Of a stretch of 64,000 bases of DNA, positions 45,971 through 58,034 are shown piece after piece; positions within the stretch are counted from its first letter, which is position 1; the number at the start of each line of letters is the position of its first letter. A program made the translations under genes and the position numbers. This stretch comes from Lonicera japonica (Eukaryota > Streptophyta > Magnoliopsida > Dipsacales > Caprifoliaceae): positions 32,089,234 through 32,153,233 of the forward strand of contig CM038471.1 of the NCBI GenBank assembly GCA_021464415.1. Direction: 5' to 3'. The notes beneath the pieces are model-generated. The model searched no databases. It was given only the letters and a program-made list of their open reading frames with translations, and was not told the DNA's origin.

Positions 45971-47128
45971 TGGTTATTTGGGTTTTAGCTGCATTTAGTT
46001 TTCATAATAAAATTTATTACCCACTTTTATTTTTTCTTAGGCTTTGGCCCGCCAAATGGATGGAACCACTAAGTCAAAGGTCAATTTGTTAACCAAGTTA
46101 CATTATTTTCCAAAACTACCCAAAATACCCCTATAATAATTTTGTATTGGTTTGGTTTTTATATTGGGTTGTGGCATAAAAAAAATGATTTAGGCCCAAG
46201 CGAGTATTCAAAAAAAAAGAAGAGAAAAAGGAGAGAGAAAGATAGAGAGAGAGAGAATAAAAATAATTAGTGCACCAAATTAAACCGTAAAATATAATAA
46301 TTTTGCCATCTCACCTTAAGTTTTATTTTTCTTTTTTTTTTATTCGCATTGTCAATTAAATTTTTTATTTAATTTGGTACATAATCAATACATTAATTTA
46401 TATTGTAGTGAATTCATCAAGAGTTAACTTTATTATCCTCGAATTGTGCATATTATCTTTTAACTTTCTTAAAGTTTAATGTTTGCATTTTTTTCTTATT
46501 CAAATAGCTGCAGATTTTCAAATATGTTTACATAACTTTTAAAATTTGAAAATTTATTAAGTTGTTACAAATCCTAATGTATATCTATATTGCAAAGTAA
46601 ATACCCAAATAATAAGAAAAATAGTGTAAGGCACAAACCCATTAAAATGACTTATTTAACATTTGAAGGAAATTATTAATTTTTGACTTTCTGTTAAGAA
46701 TAAGATGAATTTAATGTGATATAATTCGATACATTGATTGTCTACAAAAATAAAGTTCTTAATCAATGTTGGATTACCCGAAATGGAGAACAAACTTAAC
46801 GTGAGATGAAATGATTATTATTTTTCACATTTTAATTTGGTGCACTAATTATTTTAAATATTTTCTCTATCCCTTCATTTTTTAATGCATGCTCTGGTCT
46901 TACAAAACCAATTTTTTTCAAGAGAAAATCCACTAAGGAAGCTAAATCAACACAAAATCAACGTGAAGGATATTTTTGGTAATTTTGCAATAAATATAAC
47001 TTGATTAATGGTTTGACCCTTTGACTTAATGGTTTCATCTGTTTTGTGGACCAAAGGCCAAGAAACAACAAAAGTGGGTACTAAACTTTATTATGAAAAC
47101 TAAATGGGGGCTGAAACCCAAATAACCC
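45971..47128. mobile_element. MULE-type non-autonomous element with long TIRs
   Basis: Inverted termini of about 160 bp. Left (45971 to about 46133) begins TGGTTATTTGGGTTTTAGC; right, read on the reverse strand from 47128, begins GGGTTATTTGGGTTTCAGCC. Both continue through CATTTAGTTTTCATAATAAA, TACCCACTTTT, a GGCTTTGG/GGCCTTTGG block, AGTCAAAGG and AAGTTA. Flanking 9-mers AAAAAAATA and AGAAAAAGA match at 7 of 9. The 0.85-kb interior has (GA)n near 46230-46255 and no transposase. Confidence 0.85.
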
Positions 47129-47289
47129 AGAAAAAGAAGAAGAAGGTACTAATACTGCTGTCTGCTATCACTCCTCTTTTAACAAGGGAGCTATTATTTA
47201 TACCCATCAAATGTGTCACAAACACTCCATTCCAAAATTTAATTGAAAACGCATCTGAACTTTCTCCTTTATTTATCACAAACACCCTC

Positions 47290-47552
47290 CTCCATTACCC
47301 GATGTTAGGCAAATGCTTAGTAGTGAGAACCTGCGTTCTCGATGCCTAAGTCCTCGTGGGCGGCGATTCCGTTTTGCTTTAAAAATCGATTTTGAAAAAA
47401 ATGAAAGTCGCTAGTTTGTTTTACTAAACAAACAGAAGGTTTGTGTAAAAGAGACATATTTATGAACTAAATATCTTCTCATACACAATATATGTGAAAC
47501 TAGTTAATTCGAAGGTTTAGGGATTAAGTTACGAATTGGGAAAGTGTCACTT
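47290..47552 (-). repeat. Fragment of an LTR related to the 26-kb and 34-kb LTRs
   Basis: Shares the ordered words GTCGC[TC]AGTTTGTTTTAC, ACAAACA, CTTTCAT-like and GTTACGAATTGGGAA with 34.13-34.31 kb, in the same orientation as the solo LTR, but is more diverged and stops abruptly at GTGTCAC. It also carries GCAAATGCTTAGTAGTGAG at its start, unmatched elsewhere. Confidence 0.5.
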
Positions 47553-47789
47553 AAAAAAAATGATTTTTTGGGACCAAAGTGTAAGGAACGGCCGCTTTTT
47601 GGGGGTGCCAAATGATAGTATATGGGATGACCAAGTGTTAACGGTACCAAATATATATTTTTTTTGGTGGCTTAAATCCCGCCCAAAATATTTCCGCGTT
47701 CCCAAAAAAATAACCTAACAAAACTACGTAGTTTTTTCAGTTTTAACCTAAATGGTATAATAAAGTTTTAGAGAACCCCCTAAATCATT

Positions 47790-48231
47790 CATACGTTCTC
47801 TTCTCCCAAACCCCTCAATCCATTTTCTCAAACCCCACCACCACTGACCCACGGTAGTTCACCTTCCACATCAGTTCTCCACCGATTGAATTGACGACAC
47901 TCCACCGAGACGACCCTTTGGACGATTGATGGCAGGAGAGAAGGATTCGACAGATTGAGATATCCCTTCCCCTCTTTCAAGATCAAATCGAGAGTTCCAA
48001 CAGAACGAGCATTCGCTATACTCCTTCTTCCCTCTTCAAGCCGTCGAATACGATGGCTCTAGTATTTTAGTCGTTTTCACTCTAAATCAAATCCTTCAAT
48101 CATTCTCTCAGATTCTTACACAATCAGTTCTCCACCACCGCCACTATCTCGCCACCGCTGGCTCCTCTATTTGAATCTTGTTATTTCTAATCTCTCAGAT
48201 TCAACCATTTCCTCAGGTAATTTCTTAATTT
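47790..48231 (+). other. CT-rich, 5'-UTR-like sequence
   Basis: CTCCACCACCGCCACTATC-type runs, TCTCTCAGATTC words and a CCTCAG/GTAATTTC donor-like end resemble the first non-coding exon of a plant gene. No ATG-initiated frame follows in the next 1.5 kb, so it is either a captured leader or a dead gene's first exon. Confidence 0.3.
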
Positions 48232-48239
48232 CAGACCCA

Positions 48240-49790
48240 TCTTAAACATACAGTTTTTCCCCTTTTTGTGATATTTTTTGTTTTGATTTAAATTTGCTAA
48301 TTTTGTTGTTGACATTGGGAAAAATTGCGACTCCAATTAAGGTGAACCGGAGGTTTGTGAACAGGGCTATATTTATTTTCTAAGTTCCATCTTTGTTATC
48401 CAACTAACAAAATTTATCATCTCACGCTGATACCATACAGTTTCATCACATTGGATTGGACCTTTTGGTGTAGTTTATATAATAAGACCCATATGTTTGA
48501 TTTAATTAAAAGTCAAGTAGTTTGATGGGTTGGATACAAGCTGTTCAGTTTTAATGTTTAAATTTCGAATTTATAGTTTTAGTTTTTGAAAATTGAATGA
48601 ACAATTTTTAGTTTTTAAAATTAAAAATAAAATAAAATTGTCAACTTAAAACTGAAAAATTGTTTACTTTTGCTATATATGTACAGCCATGATCCTATCT
48701 AAAATAATTATCTTTTACATTTTCTCCTTAGAGTGTAAAAAGAAAGCTTTGTTGAATCCTATTAAGCATTTCCCCTGTGTAAATTAATAAAAATTGAGGG
48801 CTAATTGCTTTAAGGGCAGTGTATAAACACGCCTCAAAAGCTTAATAAATTTTTGTTTCTTCAACTATTTTTGTACACTTAGAACGTACGTATATGGTGT
48901 AAGACATTGATCATCTGGTTACTCGATTAGTTCTCATTGAGGAGTTGGTGATCGTTCGACTCTTATGTGACTTGGATAGTTTGGTCTTCCTGTGTGTATG
49001 GTCTTGCTTAGTGCTTGTGATTCATGAAGTGCAAATAACAAATAAACTTTCTAAATTTCTTGCAAGAATCGTTCATAAAAATTTAATTAAGTAGATTATA
49101 CACTCAACTAATGTGAATTAGGCCGAGTCAAGTGTAATTTGGACTCCGTACCATTTTCAAGAATCCTTAGCTCATGCATGAAATATAGCCCGATTTGGTG
49201 GATTATTCGATCCAGGGCAATGAAATAAACTTAGCCTTCATTCAAAGTTTCATAAAGGAACTATGAATAAACTCATTATTAGTCTACTGTATCTCTTTAG
49301 ATAGCATAAGGACTATTCAATATTTTGTCACTGTCCTTTAGATCTCAATCCCATAGTTTGGAAAAGTGCTAAACAAATGCACGGTGTAATGGGCTTGTAT
49401 GATTTTCAACCTTTTCTCTATCACATGTGTGTGGAAAATATTAATACTTTTCTTTCCAATTGTTTAAAACAAGGCCTGTGTATCTTACATGTGCTACCTG
49501 CTTTAGGATGATATATCGGGATTTTTTTATTTATTTATTCATTTATTTTTAACTTCCTCTGTTTTCGCTTTTGGTTTAGTATCCTATTCTTGTATTTTGT
49601 TTTATGTTGAAAGGAAATAAAGAGTTATATCTTTCTTACACTTTATATCTGCTCACTAGCTTATCCTTACGGGTTTTTGAGTGGGTTAAGAATTCACAAA
49701 AGGAATGGACTATTATCTATAGAGACTTTTGAACTAACTTGTTAAACTGAGCAATGTTCTGAAAATCCCTAAGTGGAAGCCCGGCAGTGG
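48240..49790. other. Unassigned intergenic DNA
   Basis: No open frame, repeat or RNA gene that I can support. Confidence 0.4.
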
Positions 49791-49816
49791 GCGTGCACCT
49801 ATGCAGCTATTTTTTG

Positions 49817-50197
49817 AAAGATCATATTACCAAAGAGAATATAAAAAAGAGGCTGGAAGATTATTCACCGGAGGAACAAAATGATTTAGAAGTAAGGAAC
49901 AAGATATTTGAGGAGGTGGTAGGTCAAGACGGGCATGATTAGGCCTTGTGTATGGGTACCGGTATTAGGCCCGCTCCTTAGCGCGCGAGGTTTCATCTTC
50001 TTCAGATAAAAATTTAGAAGTCGAGATTGCTCAAATACGAGAAGAGGCAGAAGAGGAAAGAAACTGTCACAAAGAAGAGCTTAAACAAGTATTTAACAAA
50101 AGTAAGGAGTATGTGAATGAAATGTTGCGACGAGCAGGACTCTCCATACCGGATGATGCTATTGACACTTCCATCCAACCATATGTACATACATTAT
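49817..50197 (+). pseudogene. Plant transposase (Ptta/En-Spm type) C-terminal fragment
   Basis: The frame from 49820 reads DHITKENIKKRLEDYSPEEQ, then NDLEVRNKIFEEVVGQDGHD, a TAG at 49940-49942, and CMGTGIRPAP before a second TAG near 49980. This is the pattern of the plant Transposase_24 domain (a helical stretch, F-x-E-V-x-G-x-D-x-H-G, then G-x-G-x-x-P-x-P). The following piece (about 50010-50197) encodes a charged coiled coil, VEIAQIREEAEEERNCHKEE, and a tail RRAGLSIPDDAID, also usual for these proteins. Two stops and a frame change mark it as dead. No element ends were found. Confidence 0.6.
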
Positions 50198-50384
50198 GAA
50201 TAAAAATTAGTTATATGCTTGATATGCTTGTATGAATATAGATTAATCATGACTTGACTTGAGTTACTCAATTTATCTAGGTATAGTGAATTTAAGCCAA
50301 TGTTCATATTAATAATTAGTATATATTAACAATTAAAAATGCTGTATTAGTTTATTTTTATGAAGAGGACTAAGTCTCTCCTTT

Positions 50385-50480
50385 TTTACAACATATACCA
50401 AAAAACCCTCCCATCCTAGGTGAGACTCGAATTTGGGTCTTTTGAATCCGGATATATGCCTTTACCACTAGGCAAACCCA
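50385..50480 (-). mobile_element. tRNA-derived SINE head
   Basis: On the minus strand TTTGCCTAGTGGTAAAGGC (A-box-like) is followed about 30 bases later by AATTCGAGTCTCACC (B-box-like), the split polymerase III promoter of tRNA-derived SINEs, then AGGATGGGAGGG and a T-run. It cannot fold as an intact tRNA. Confidence 0.5.
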
Positions 50481-51067
50481 TTTAGGGTATTATAGTTCAT
50501 TTTACACTATTATGTGTGCCAATTGTATAAACTATTTTTCTAAATATCAACAGTTTAGATTCATATTTACGAGTTTATAATATACTTACTGATTGTATTT
50601 TAATTTGCTTGGCAGGATCACAATGGAGGGCATCATTTTATAATCTCAACGGAAGATTAATCAAATATGATGATCATTTTCTATTAGGAAGATTCTTGAA
50701 TGTTTTTATTTTAGTGTTATGACTTTTAGTGATTATGCTTGCTTTGTTTTAATTTATTTTAAAACATTTACAGATTATGTTTGCTTTGTTTTAGAAACAA
50801 AAGTTTAGAGTTGTGTTTGCTTTGTTTAACTTTAAGACATTTGGAAATCGTGATTTTCTTCTTTAGACACGCAATTAACAGTTATGATTTTCTTTAATTA
50901 TAAATTATATTTTGAAGTATTTATTGTTTTACTCTCATGTCAGGTTGAAATGGATAAATTTGTTGTATATTAATATAAAGTTAATATTACTTTCTAGTGA
51001 CTAAATTTAGTTTCCTCTTTTAAATCCTTTCTTCCATTTCTGATATTTTTGATGAATCAATTTTCAG

Positions 51068-51139
51068 GGCAGCCGAAGATCTGGAATCTCTCATGGGGCA
51101 TGCTTTATATCTCGGGAAATTGCCAATCCTGCATGAGGT
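51068..51139 (+). pseudogene. Isolated exon-like fragment
   Basis: Between an acceptor (ATTTTCAG) and a donor (GAG/GTATCT) the DNA reads AAEDLESLMGHALYLGKLPI, then LHE, without stop. Composition is coding-like, unlike its AT-rich neighbours, but I do not recognise the family and no adjoining exon was found. Confidence 0.35.
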
Positions 51140-51790
51140 ATCTTATCCATTTTTAAGGTATTTTACTACTATTATACTGCAGTTGTATCATGTCGGTGGC
51201 ATTTACACTTTCATGGTAATTTCTAGTCATGGACTGTATTTGGACCACAAATCATACTCTATGAGCTAGCAGCCTATTAATACGTATGCAAGGTGGGAAC
51301 CAGCGTACCGTTTTTTATAATAGTTATATTATATTTTATTTTTATAATTTACAATTTTTTTTTTGATGAATTATATCAGTTAATGCAATTGGTATATATG
51401 TATGTATCTGAAATCAAGATATACCTTGTTATAACCCCACTTTAAATAACATCTGGTCTTCTTAAGATTATGAGCGGGGAATGTCAAATTTCTAAAGAAC
51501 TAACGTTAGACCACAAAAAGGGCAGTGAGGGTGACTTGGTTAGTTAACTGCTATAATTAGTGAAGTAGTATGTGGTTAATATGAAATAAGTCAGTGGTGT
51601 GTTATGCGTAGTTATAGGGCCTAGAAGTAGTTTTATATATTCAAATCATATTGTACGCACTGCTAATATGTTGTATACACAACAAATTAAGCACAGATAA
51701 TGCCAAAGAGTGACACACCAACAATAGAATAAAGTTAAGACACAAGTATAATCAATCTTTAACTTGTGCTTTGCTATTTGAGAATCAAAT
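51140..51790. other. AT-rich intergenic DNA
   Basis: No supported feature. Confidence 0.4.
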
Positions 51791-51794
51791 ATCA

Positions 51795-52515
51795 CAAGTT
51801 CAACATTTAAAGTTAGCCTCAAATTTAACTTCAATTAGTATTTAAAATTGATCATAAATACCTAAAAAGACAGAGATATAGGGTTAGAAATAAATATTAG
51901 GAAAATGCATGAGAAAGGTTTAGATGGGGATTTGAACACAAGACCTTTCTTTTAATATAAAAATTATTTACCACTTAGATTACAATAATATATATATATA
52001 TATATATATATGGGGAAGGATCTTAAGAGGACCAATTTTTTGGTCCTTAAATACGAACCAATCAATTTGAGGGGTAAACGGATGAATTTTTTGATAAAAC
52101 TTGGTGAAAATGATCTCCCTGATTAGTAGATCACATCCACCAAATTTTATTGAAAAATTCAATCGAAAAACTGATATATATATGCACTTTTTGGCCCTTA
52201 AAATTTAAGATGTTTAGCTAACCCACTTCTCGATTGAATTTTTTGATAAAATTTGGTGGAGATCATCTTCACTAAGTTTCATAAAAAAATTCATCTGTTA
52301 CCCCTTTAAAATGATTAGTCCGCATTTAAGGACCAAATAAATGTTACTCTTTAGATCCTTCCCCATTATATATATATATATGTATGCCTAGTCTTTTTTG
52401 TGAGTAATGAACTGATATTTTGTATAAGGGATATGCTAAACCTATATCAATATTATAAATAAAAAAAATAAAAAATGAGGTGGGCTACGACCCACGTCGC
52501 CCACCCCTCATCCCC
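51795..52515. repeat. Third copy of the 39-kb 0.6-kb repeat, split by a MITE
   Basis: 51795-52011 matches the middle of the 39-kb units (TTTAACTTCAATTAGTATTT, TAGATGGGGATTTGAACAC) and 52364-52515 matches their end (TGATATTTTGTATAAGGG, GGGCTACGACCCACG). The two parts are contiguous in the 39-kb copies, so the DNA between them is a later insertion. Confidence 0.75.
52012..52363. mobile_element. MITE with about 100-bp TIRs nested in the repeat
   Basis: The left end is GGGGAAGGATCTTAAGAGGA; the right end on the reverse strand is GGGGAAGGATCTAAAGAGTA. Both run on through TTGGTCCTTAAAT and GATGAATTTTTT. It lies in an (AT)n tract, so a TA or longer target duplication cannot be resolved. Confidence 0.85.
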
Positions 52516-52602
52516 ATGCTTACCCCGCCCTCACACACCCCTCTAAATCCTCCCTTGTGTCTTCCATTCCTTCCCCCTATTAATATAAGAAAATATGGAA
52601 GA

Positions 52603-52836
52603 CTAAGGGTCTGATTGATAACAAGATGAAAAAAGAAAATAAAAACAATTGATTTTTGTGAGAAGTTGGAAAATAAGTTGAGACATGTGGTGTGATATCA
52701 AAGAGAAATCTATGGGCCGAAAACCCCACCCAGCCAGAAGATTAATGACACCAAAGTTTAAACCATTTTTAGAAGAAACTAAAGCATCCCATGCTCTAAG
52801 AAAGACAAAGTCATAATCTGTCCGGAAAGAAGACAT
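52603..52836 (-). CDS. Unrecognised 77-codon open frame behind a TATA box
   Basis: From ATG at 52836 the frame reads MSSFRTDYDFVFLRAWDALV and then LLAGWGFRPIDFSLISHHMS, stopping at 52603. On the same strand a TATA element, CTATAAATACT (52894-52903), lies about 60 bases upstream and an almost perfect hairpin (AAGGGATTGTCG, TG, CGACAATCCCTT) at 52954-52979. No family recognised. The promoter layout resembles that ahead of the plant-mobile-domain pseudogene at 58.04 kb, so it may be the 5' end of a transposon-type gene. It could also be a chance frame. Confidence 0.3.
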   Translation of the reverse strand: MSSFRTDYDFVFLRAWDALVSSKNGLNFGVINLLAGWGFRPIDFSLISHHMSQLIFQLLTKINCFYFLFSSCYQSDP

Positions 52837-53013
52837 ATTTCTAGAAAATGTAAGATGGGAAGGTATGTGTGGAGATGAAGGCAGGCACATGGAGTATTTA
52901 TAGTGGAAAAGGAGTGTATTGTACCTATTTGTTGCACGACCAGCCACCTCTAGAAGGGATTGTCGTGCGACAATCCCTTTTTCAGGAATTGTCATGCCAT
53001 ATTTTATACCCAA

Positions 53014-54720
53014 AAGCTTCTTGGTAGTCTGTTATTATTTCATAAAATGTGCTAATATCATCTTTTATTTGCTTTATAAGTGAAAAGTGAAAATAGTGCA
53101 ATTTTGTGCTAAATTTAACTTACAATGCAGTAAAGATGTGTCAAAAAGCAATGTCAATTGTTCCAGTGGTTAGGCAAGCTTGAAATTGATGATTGATCAT
53201 GTTCTAAGAGGTGTGGAAGTCTAAATCCAAGAAGAAGTGCATTAATATTTAAGTGCGCGAAAAATCTGCTTTTGATCATTTAGGTGACAGTTCAGTATTT
53301 TGATCATAACTTTGTGCTCAGAATTTTGCGTGCTATATATGGTTAGAAAGAAGACTCAAAGGGATACAACTTTCGTGTTTTGATGATCTTCATATTCTAG
53401 CATCTTGATGGTGAAAAAAGGCCCTAAACCTACTGCCTGCGCACAGCCGCAGAATTGAGTGTTTGTATTTCTCTCTTACAGGCCCTCTCCCAAACCATTT
53501 ATCTTATTATCCATTATGGAAGCCCACATAAACATTCTCCAACAGCCCTTGTTTTTAATCATCCCATCAACCAAGCCCATTATCTTATTTACCTTATCAA
53601 GTACCTTCCATTCCTAAAATTAACTTTCTTACTCTCCACTCCATCTAAATTAATTCATTTTCTAAACCTTCCATTTTTCTCCCCTTTAACCCTAATCCTT
53701 ACACCTATAAATAAAGGCCCTTAGCCCCCATTCTAAACATACAACCACAAGAGAGAAATAAACTTGTGAAGAGATAGAGAGAGAAGGAGTCGTGCACACC
53801 ACCACCAGAAGAATTATTCAACCGGAGTTCTAAATTTTAAGGAAAGTTTTATTTATTGCAATTTTCATTATTATTTTGTAAGTTCCTCTTTAATATTGAG
53901 ATTAATATTTTAATTGAGTAATGAAATTTTATTTAATATCATTCTTTTGTTCAATATTTATGATGGAAGGCTAATCCCCTTTCAAGAGGAGAGATGAAAC
54001 CCCAATATTTAATTTAACTTATATTATTACATGCAGTACCCATGTGCTTAATTTAATAAAAAAAATCCAATTGATTGACCTCCAAAAGAGGCAATCCAAT
54101 TTAGTGTGATTCTTGATTTAAGAAACAAAATACACACCATAGAATTTTCTTGAGTTGATTTTAATCATTAAATTCTCTTCTAAACTTTAATTTTAATATG
54201 GATTGGTGTTGAACCTTTGTGTTTTTCTTAAATGACGATTCATTGGAAGCTTACTTTAATCGATGTTATTATTTTTATGAAAGAATAAAATTGGATTTTA
54301 TAAAAGATCTAAAAGATAAAAATTGGTTTTAAAGTTATATCTTGAAATTACTACTTTACTTGAATATTAAGATCATGCTACATACCATAGGTGACTCCTA
54401 AGTGTTTAAGTAAATTAGAATTTCTATTTTATCTTGGATACATACATGTGGTAATGAAATAGTTAAATCAAAGTAATTGGTGGTGGATTCTTGACTTCTC
54501 TCAATATTTGATTAATCTCTCTTGTGAATTGCTAATTAGTTATTATTTAATTTTAATAATAAAAAGAAAAGAAAAAAGACTATCAAAAATCAAAATTCGT
54601 TTTAATTTGGCAATCTTAAGTTTTTTCTATAATTTTAAAATTTCCTCCCTCGAGATTTGGATTGACCCCTTATTTTCTTACTGTATTACGCTGAATTAAA
54701 TTTTTGTAGATAAGGATTTT
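53014..54720 (+). other. LTR-like non-coding DNA with a promoter
   Basis: CACCTATAAATAAAGGCCC (about 53700-53718) with a leader ACAACCACAAGAGAGAAATA resembles an LTR U3/R region. The preceding GATCATAACTTTGTGCTCAG and following TTTTGTAAGTTCC words are familiar from plant LTR leaders. Ends and a partner copy were not found. Confidence 0.3.
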
Positions 54721-54727
54721 TGTTTAC

Positions 54728-57700
54728 ACTCTTGATACGACTAGAGACGCGCAACACCTACGTCGGCATAAGATATGTCCTGGGGGAGCGGCTGCAGATC
54801 GACAAAAGGCATCGGAGGCCCGGTTATAGTAAAAGAAGACCCACCCTCCTCGTGGGTCAGAAACAGAGGAGGCCGGGAAGATGTGGTACTTACCGTAGGG
54901 GGACCCATAGCCCTGGGGCGGAGCAGGGTCAATGTCACATAAGTCCTCACCCTTGGGGGATCCACCACCATTGTCTCCCTCAAAGGACCCTACTCGAAGG
55001 TGTAACTGTAATAGCTGGAGGAGTCTGTCTGAATTGACTATAGTCGAAGTCTGCTAGCTCCCAAGACCTCTCCGTAAAATCACCACCACTCCCTGCCTCA
55101 GCCTCAGCCTGCTGCCCTTTAGTCCTAGGTGGCTGCTCAGGAACCGGAGCCGCCCCACCTATGTCTCCACCTTCAGGACCAGCACCCGTGCCCTCAGTTG
55201 GTGGTGCCGCTCTATCCCCCTCTGGGTCGTAGTCATCAGAATTCGGGAAATTGTCCCTCTAGTTGGGGACAGGTGGTAAGTGTCCCAGAACAGTCCTAGA
55301 CAAACTAAACTACCCCCGTATATAGTTGGGATCACCGCCCAACGCTCTGCATCAATTGTAGAAGACTCGGCCTCAAGTCCCTTTTGGCTCTCTCATCAGA
55401 AACTGAGCAGCGAAGGCAACATAGTCGCCGTCCTCGGTGAACGTCTAGAAATCAAGCCCATCTACTAAGGCCAACACCCCGATCAATCTCGCATGTCCGC
55501 CTCATCAGAGCTGGTGAAAATGCCAGAACTCTAGGCCACTGAGAAGGAGTATGCTGACGAACGATCCACTTGCCCAGATAAAATAGGAGGCCGTCCTCTT
55601 CCCAGATTAACCGCCGAGTTCTTGAGGTTGTGAGAGCTCGAGCATATCCAAAATAAAGACCCAAATCACGTTAAAGGAACCACTCAATCTGAAAAGAGAA
55701 GAATAAATTTCATTAAGTTATCTATTTATATATATTTATTGAATAAATGATATTTAACTGAATATTTTCATGCTCCTCTAACAGGTCATAAACGACAGTG
55801 GCCCCGATCTCTCGAGTCCGATATACTTAAGGCACCTTGTAGTTCTTATGAATCGGCAAAAAAATGAAAACTGATCCTCATTCTCGATAACGAGATCCAC
55901 CTAGGCGAGACCCTAGAGAGTACATGCCATAAACCAACTCTAAAAAAAGCAAAGAATATGAAGGGCATTTGCAAAAATTGTCAGATAAAATACAGACACA
56001 AAATATATGAGAAATCAAAAATTTATACCTCCCACAGTAAAGAAAAGCCCTTGAGATTCAGGGTCAAATGTTGCGAAACATGGTCCATAGCATCGTAGAG
56101 AATGGCCAGGATAAAACCTCCCCAATCATAGTCAAACATGAGGCTGAAATCTCGAATATAGGGTAGCCACCAGAGATGGACCGTATCTCCCCCATAGGCC
56201 TCAAATAGATCGTGATGCGTCAACAGTAGCAGAACCTAAGCATACTGACACACCCCCTGTCTGGTCATCTACTCTCTAGTATCAGCCAACCTAGCCTGCT
56301 AGGTCGCCAAACGTGTAATCAGGCGGCCTAAGGAATAGTGTCACCTAAACTTCGTCGATCCGGAATCAATCCCAATGCACCTAGTATACCCTCGAAGGGG
56401 AGGCATCAAGGAACATCAATCTGAATAGAAGCACCTCCCGAGGGTATCCCTGTCAAAGCAAACAAGTCTAGTGGAGTCATCATCATCTCCCCCCAACTCT
56501 AGTGGAACTTATGAGTAATGTCCCACCAATGAGTCGCAAGGATGCCACCAGAACTATCGCCGTCGATACCCTCTCTGGCAGCGCATCAAGAAAGGTGCCG
56601 AAAGGAGTTGCAAAAAGTAACTCCTCTACATGGGCTGGTGCCTATCACCACTCGGTAGAAATAGTGTTGGGAGAACCTCAACCTCAGTCAACTCACTGCA
56701 GACAACAAACGAATATATACATATATAAGTAATTATGAGAGTTATAAGAGTTATAGGGGTAAATTATGTAATTTTCAAAACCTGAGGATAATTTAGTGTA
56801 ATTATGAGAGTTATATGAGTTATAGGGGTAAATTATATAATTTTCATAAATTGAGGGAGATTTGGTGCAATTATGAGAGTTATAAAGGTTATAGGGGTAA
56901 ATTATGTAATTTTTAAAACTTAAGGATAATTTAGTGTAATTATGAGAAGTATAGGAGTTATAGGAGTAAATTATGTAATTTTTATAAATTGACGGAAATT
57001 TCCTGTAATTATGAGAGTTATAAGGGTTATAGGGGTTAATTATATAATTTTCATAAATTGAGGGTACTTTGGTGTAATTATGAGAGTTATAGGAATTATA
57101 GGGACAAATTATGTAATTTTAAAAAATATGAGGGTACTTTGGTGTAATTACGAGAGTTATAAGGGTTATAGGGGTAAATTACGTAATTTTCAAAAATTGA
57201 GGGTTCTTTGGTGTAATTATCAAAGTTATAGGAATTATAGGAAGAAATTATGTAATTTTCAAAAATATGAGGGTACTTTGGTGTAATTACGAGAGTTATA
57301 GGGGTAAATTATGTAATTTTCATAAATTGAGGAAAATTCGGTGTAATTATGAGAGTTATAAGGGTTATAGGGGTAAATTTTGTACTTTTCATAAATTGAG
57401 GGTACTTTGGTGTAATTACGAGAGTTACAGGAATTATAGGGATAAAATATGCAATCTCTAAAAATCTAAGGGTACCATGGTGAAATATGTGCTTTCTAAA
57501 TCGTATATTATTATCAGGCAATCATATATACCAACGACAGGTTATTTACACATCCCGGAAACGATTAACAAGAATAATATTTTTACAAAAAAATGAAAGC
57601 ATTCATGGATACACATATCTATAAAATAAGAGTCTTGGAAAACATACCAAGTTTCGATAAGGGATCTCATGAGAGAGGGGCTCCATAAAGAGCCATGGAA

Positions 57701-57896
57701 TAGCAGGAGCAACCCGGGTCAAGTCCCGGTACACCACTGCACGGTCGCGGTCAACTCCACCATCCTCGTACTAGTCGATATCAGCCCAGTCATCATGGTG
57801 GGGGATATAACATGAGACGCCATGTGTGTCAGTGAAAGTGACTTCATCCTGGTCACGCTCTAGTCAGTTTGGCTGACCTCCGTGAGCAAGATCCAT
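54728..57896 (-). pseudogene. Plant mobile domain (PMD, aminotransferase-like) gene, decayed
   Basis: PMD proteins occur in plant transposons and in a few domesticated silencing factors (MAIN family). Exon 1 (57896-57648) starts MDLAHGGQPN, carries two stops (TGA, then TAG after WADID), ends IPYRNL at a GTATGT donor. Exon 2 begins near 56695 (ELTEVEVLPTLFLPSGDRHQ) and after frame changes gives LDALPERVSTAIV, then MMMTPLDLFALTGIPSGGAS, the conserved PMD segment. Further down, FDYDWGGFILAILYDAMDHV and LKGFSLLWE match the PMD helix block. A Pro-rich tail is encoded near 55460-54728. Exon 1's two stops could both come from single C-to-T changes. A minisatellite fills the first intron. Compared with its AT-rich surroundings the coding part is GC-rich, consistent with a transposon gene. 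Confidence 0.6.
56737..57489. repeat. 11-unit minisatellite, period about 69-70 bp
   Basis: Units start GAGAGTTATAAGGGTTATAG, continue GGGTAAATTATGTAATTTTC and end GGTACTTTGGTGTAATTA. Eleven copies; the ninth is shortened to about 60 bp. Two subtypes differ around the TTATAAGGGTTATAG / TTATAGGAATTATAG position and alternate in the later units. It lies in an intron of the PMD pseudogene. Confidence 0.92.
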
Positions 57897-58034
57897 GAGT
57901 AATAGTAAGAAGCGGCAGGGAAAGTGTAAAAAGAACCTAAAGCGGCAGGGCTTCCGCACTAGAGAAAGAATGAAGAAGAGAGCTAGAGAGAGAAAGAAAA
58001 AAGGGAAGAATGAGATGGAATGAACTCAGCAAAG

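Noticed and set aside
50385..50480. tRNA gene on the minus strand
   Set aside because: Has A- and B-box-like words but no acceptor stem pairing or anticodon arm; SINE head is the better reading.
54720..55037. 105-codon plus-strand frame rich in Arg and Gly
   Set aside because: Antisense shadow of the Pro-rich tail of the PMD pseudogene.
57080..57521. Overlapping frames with repeated LWCNYESY and NFPQFMK words
   Set aside because: They are translations of the 69-bp minisatellite; the period of about 69 is a multiple of three, which keeps frames open. No gene signal.
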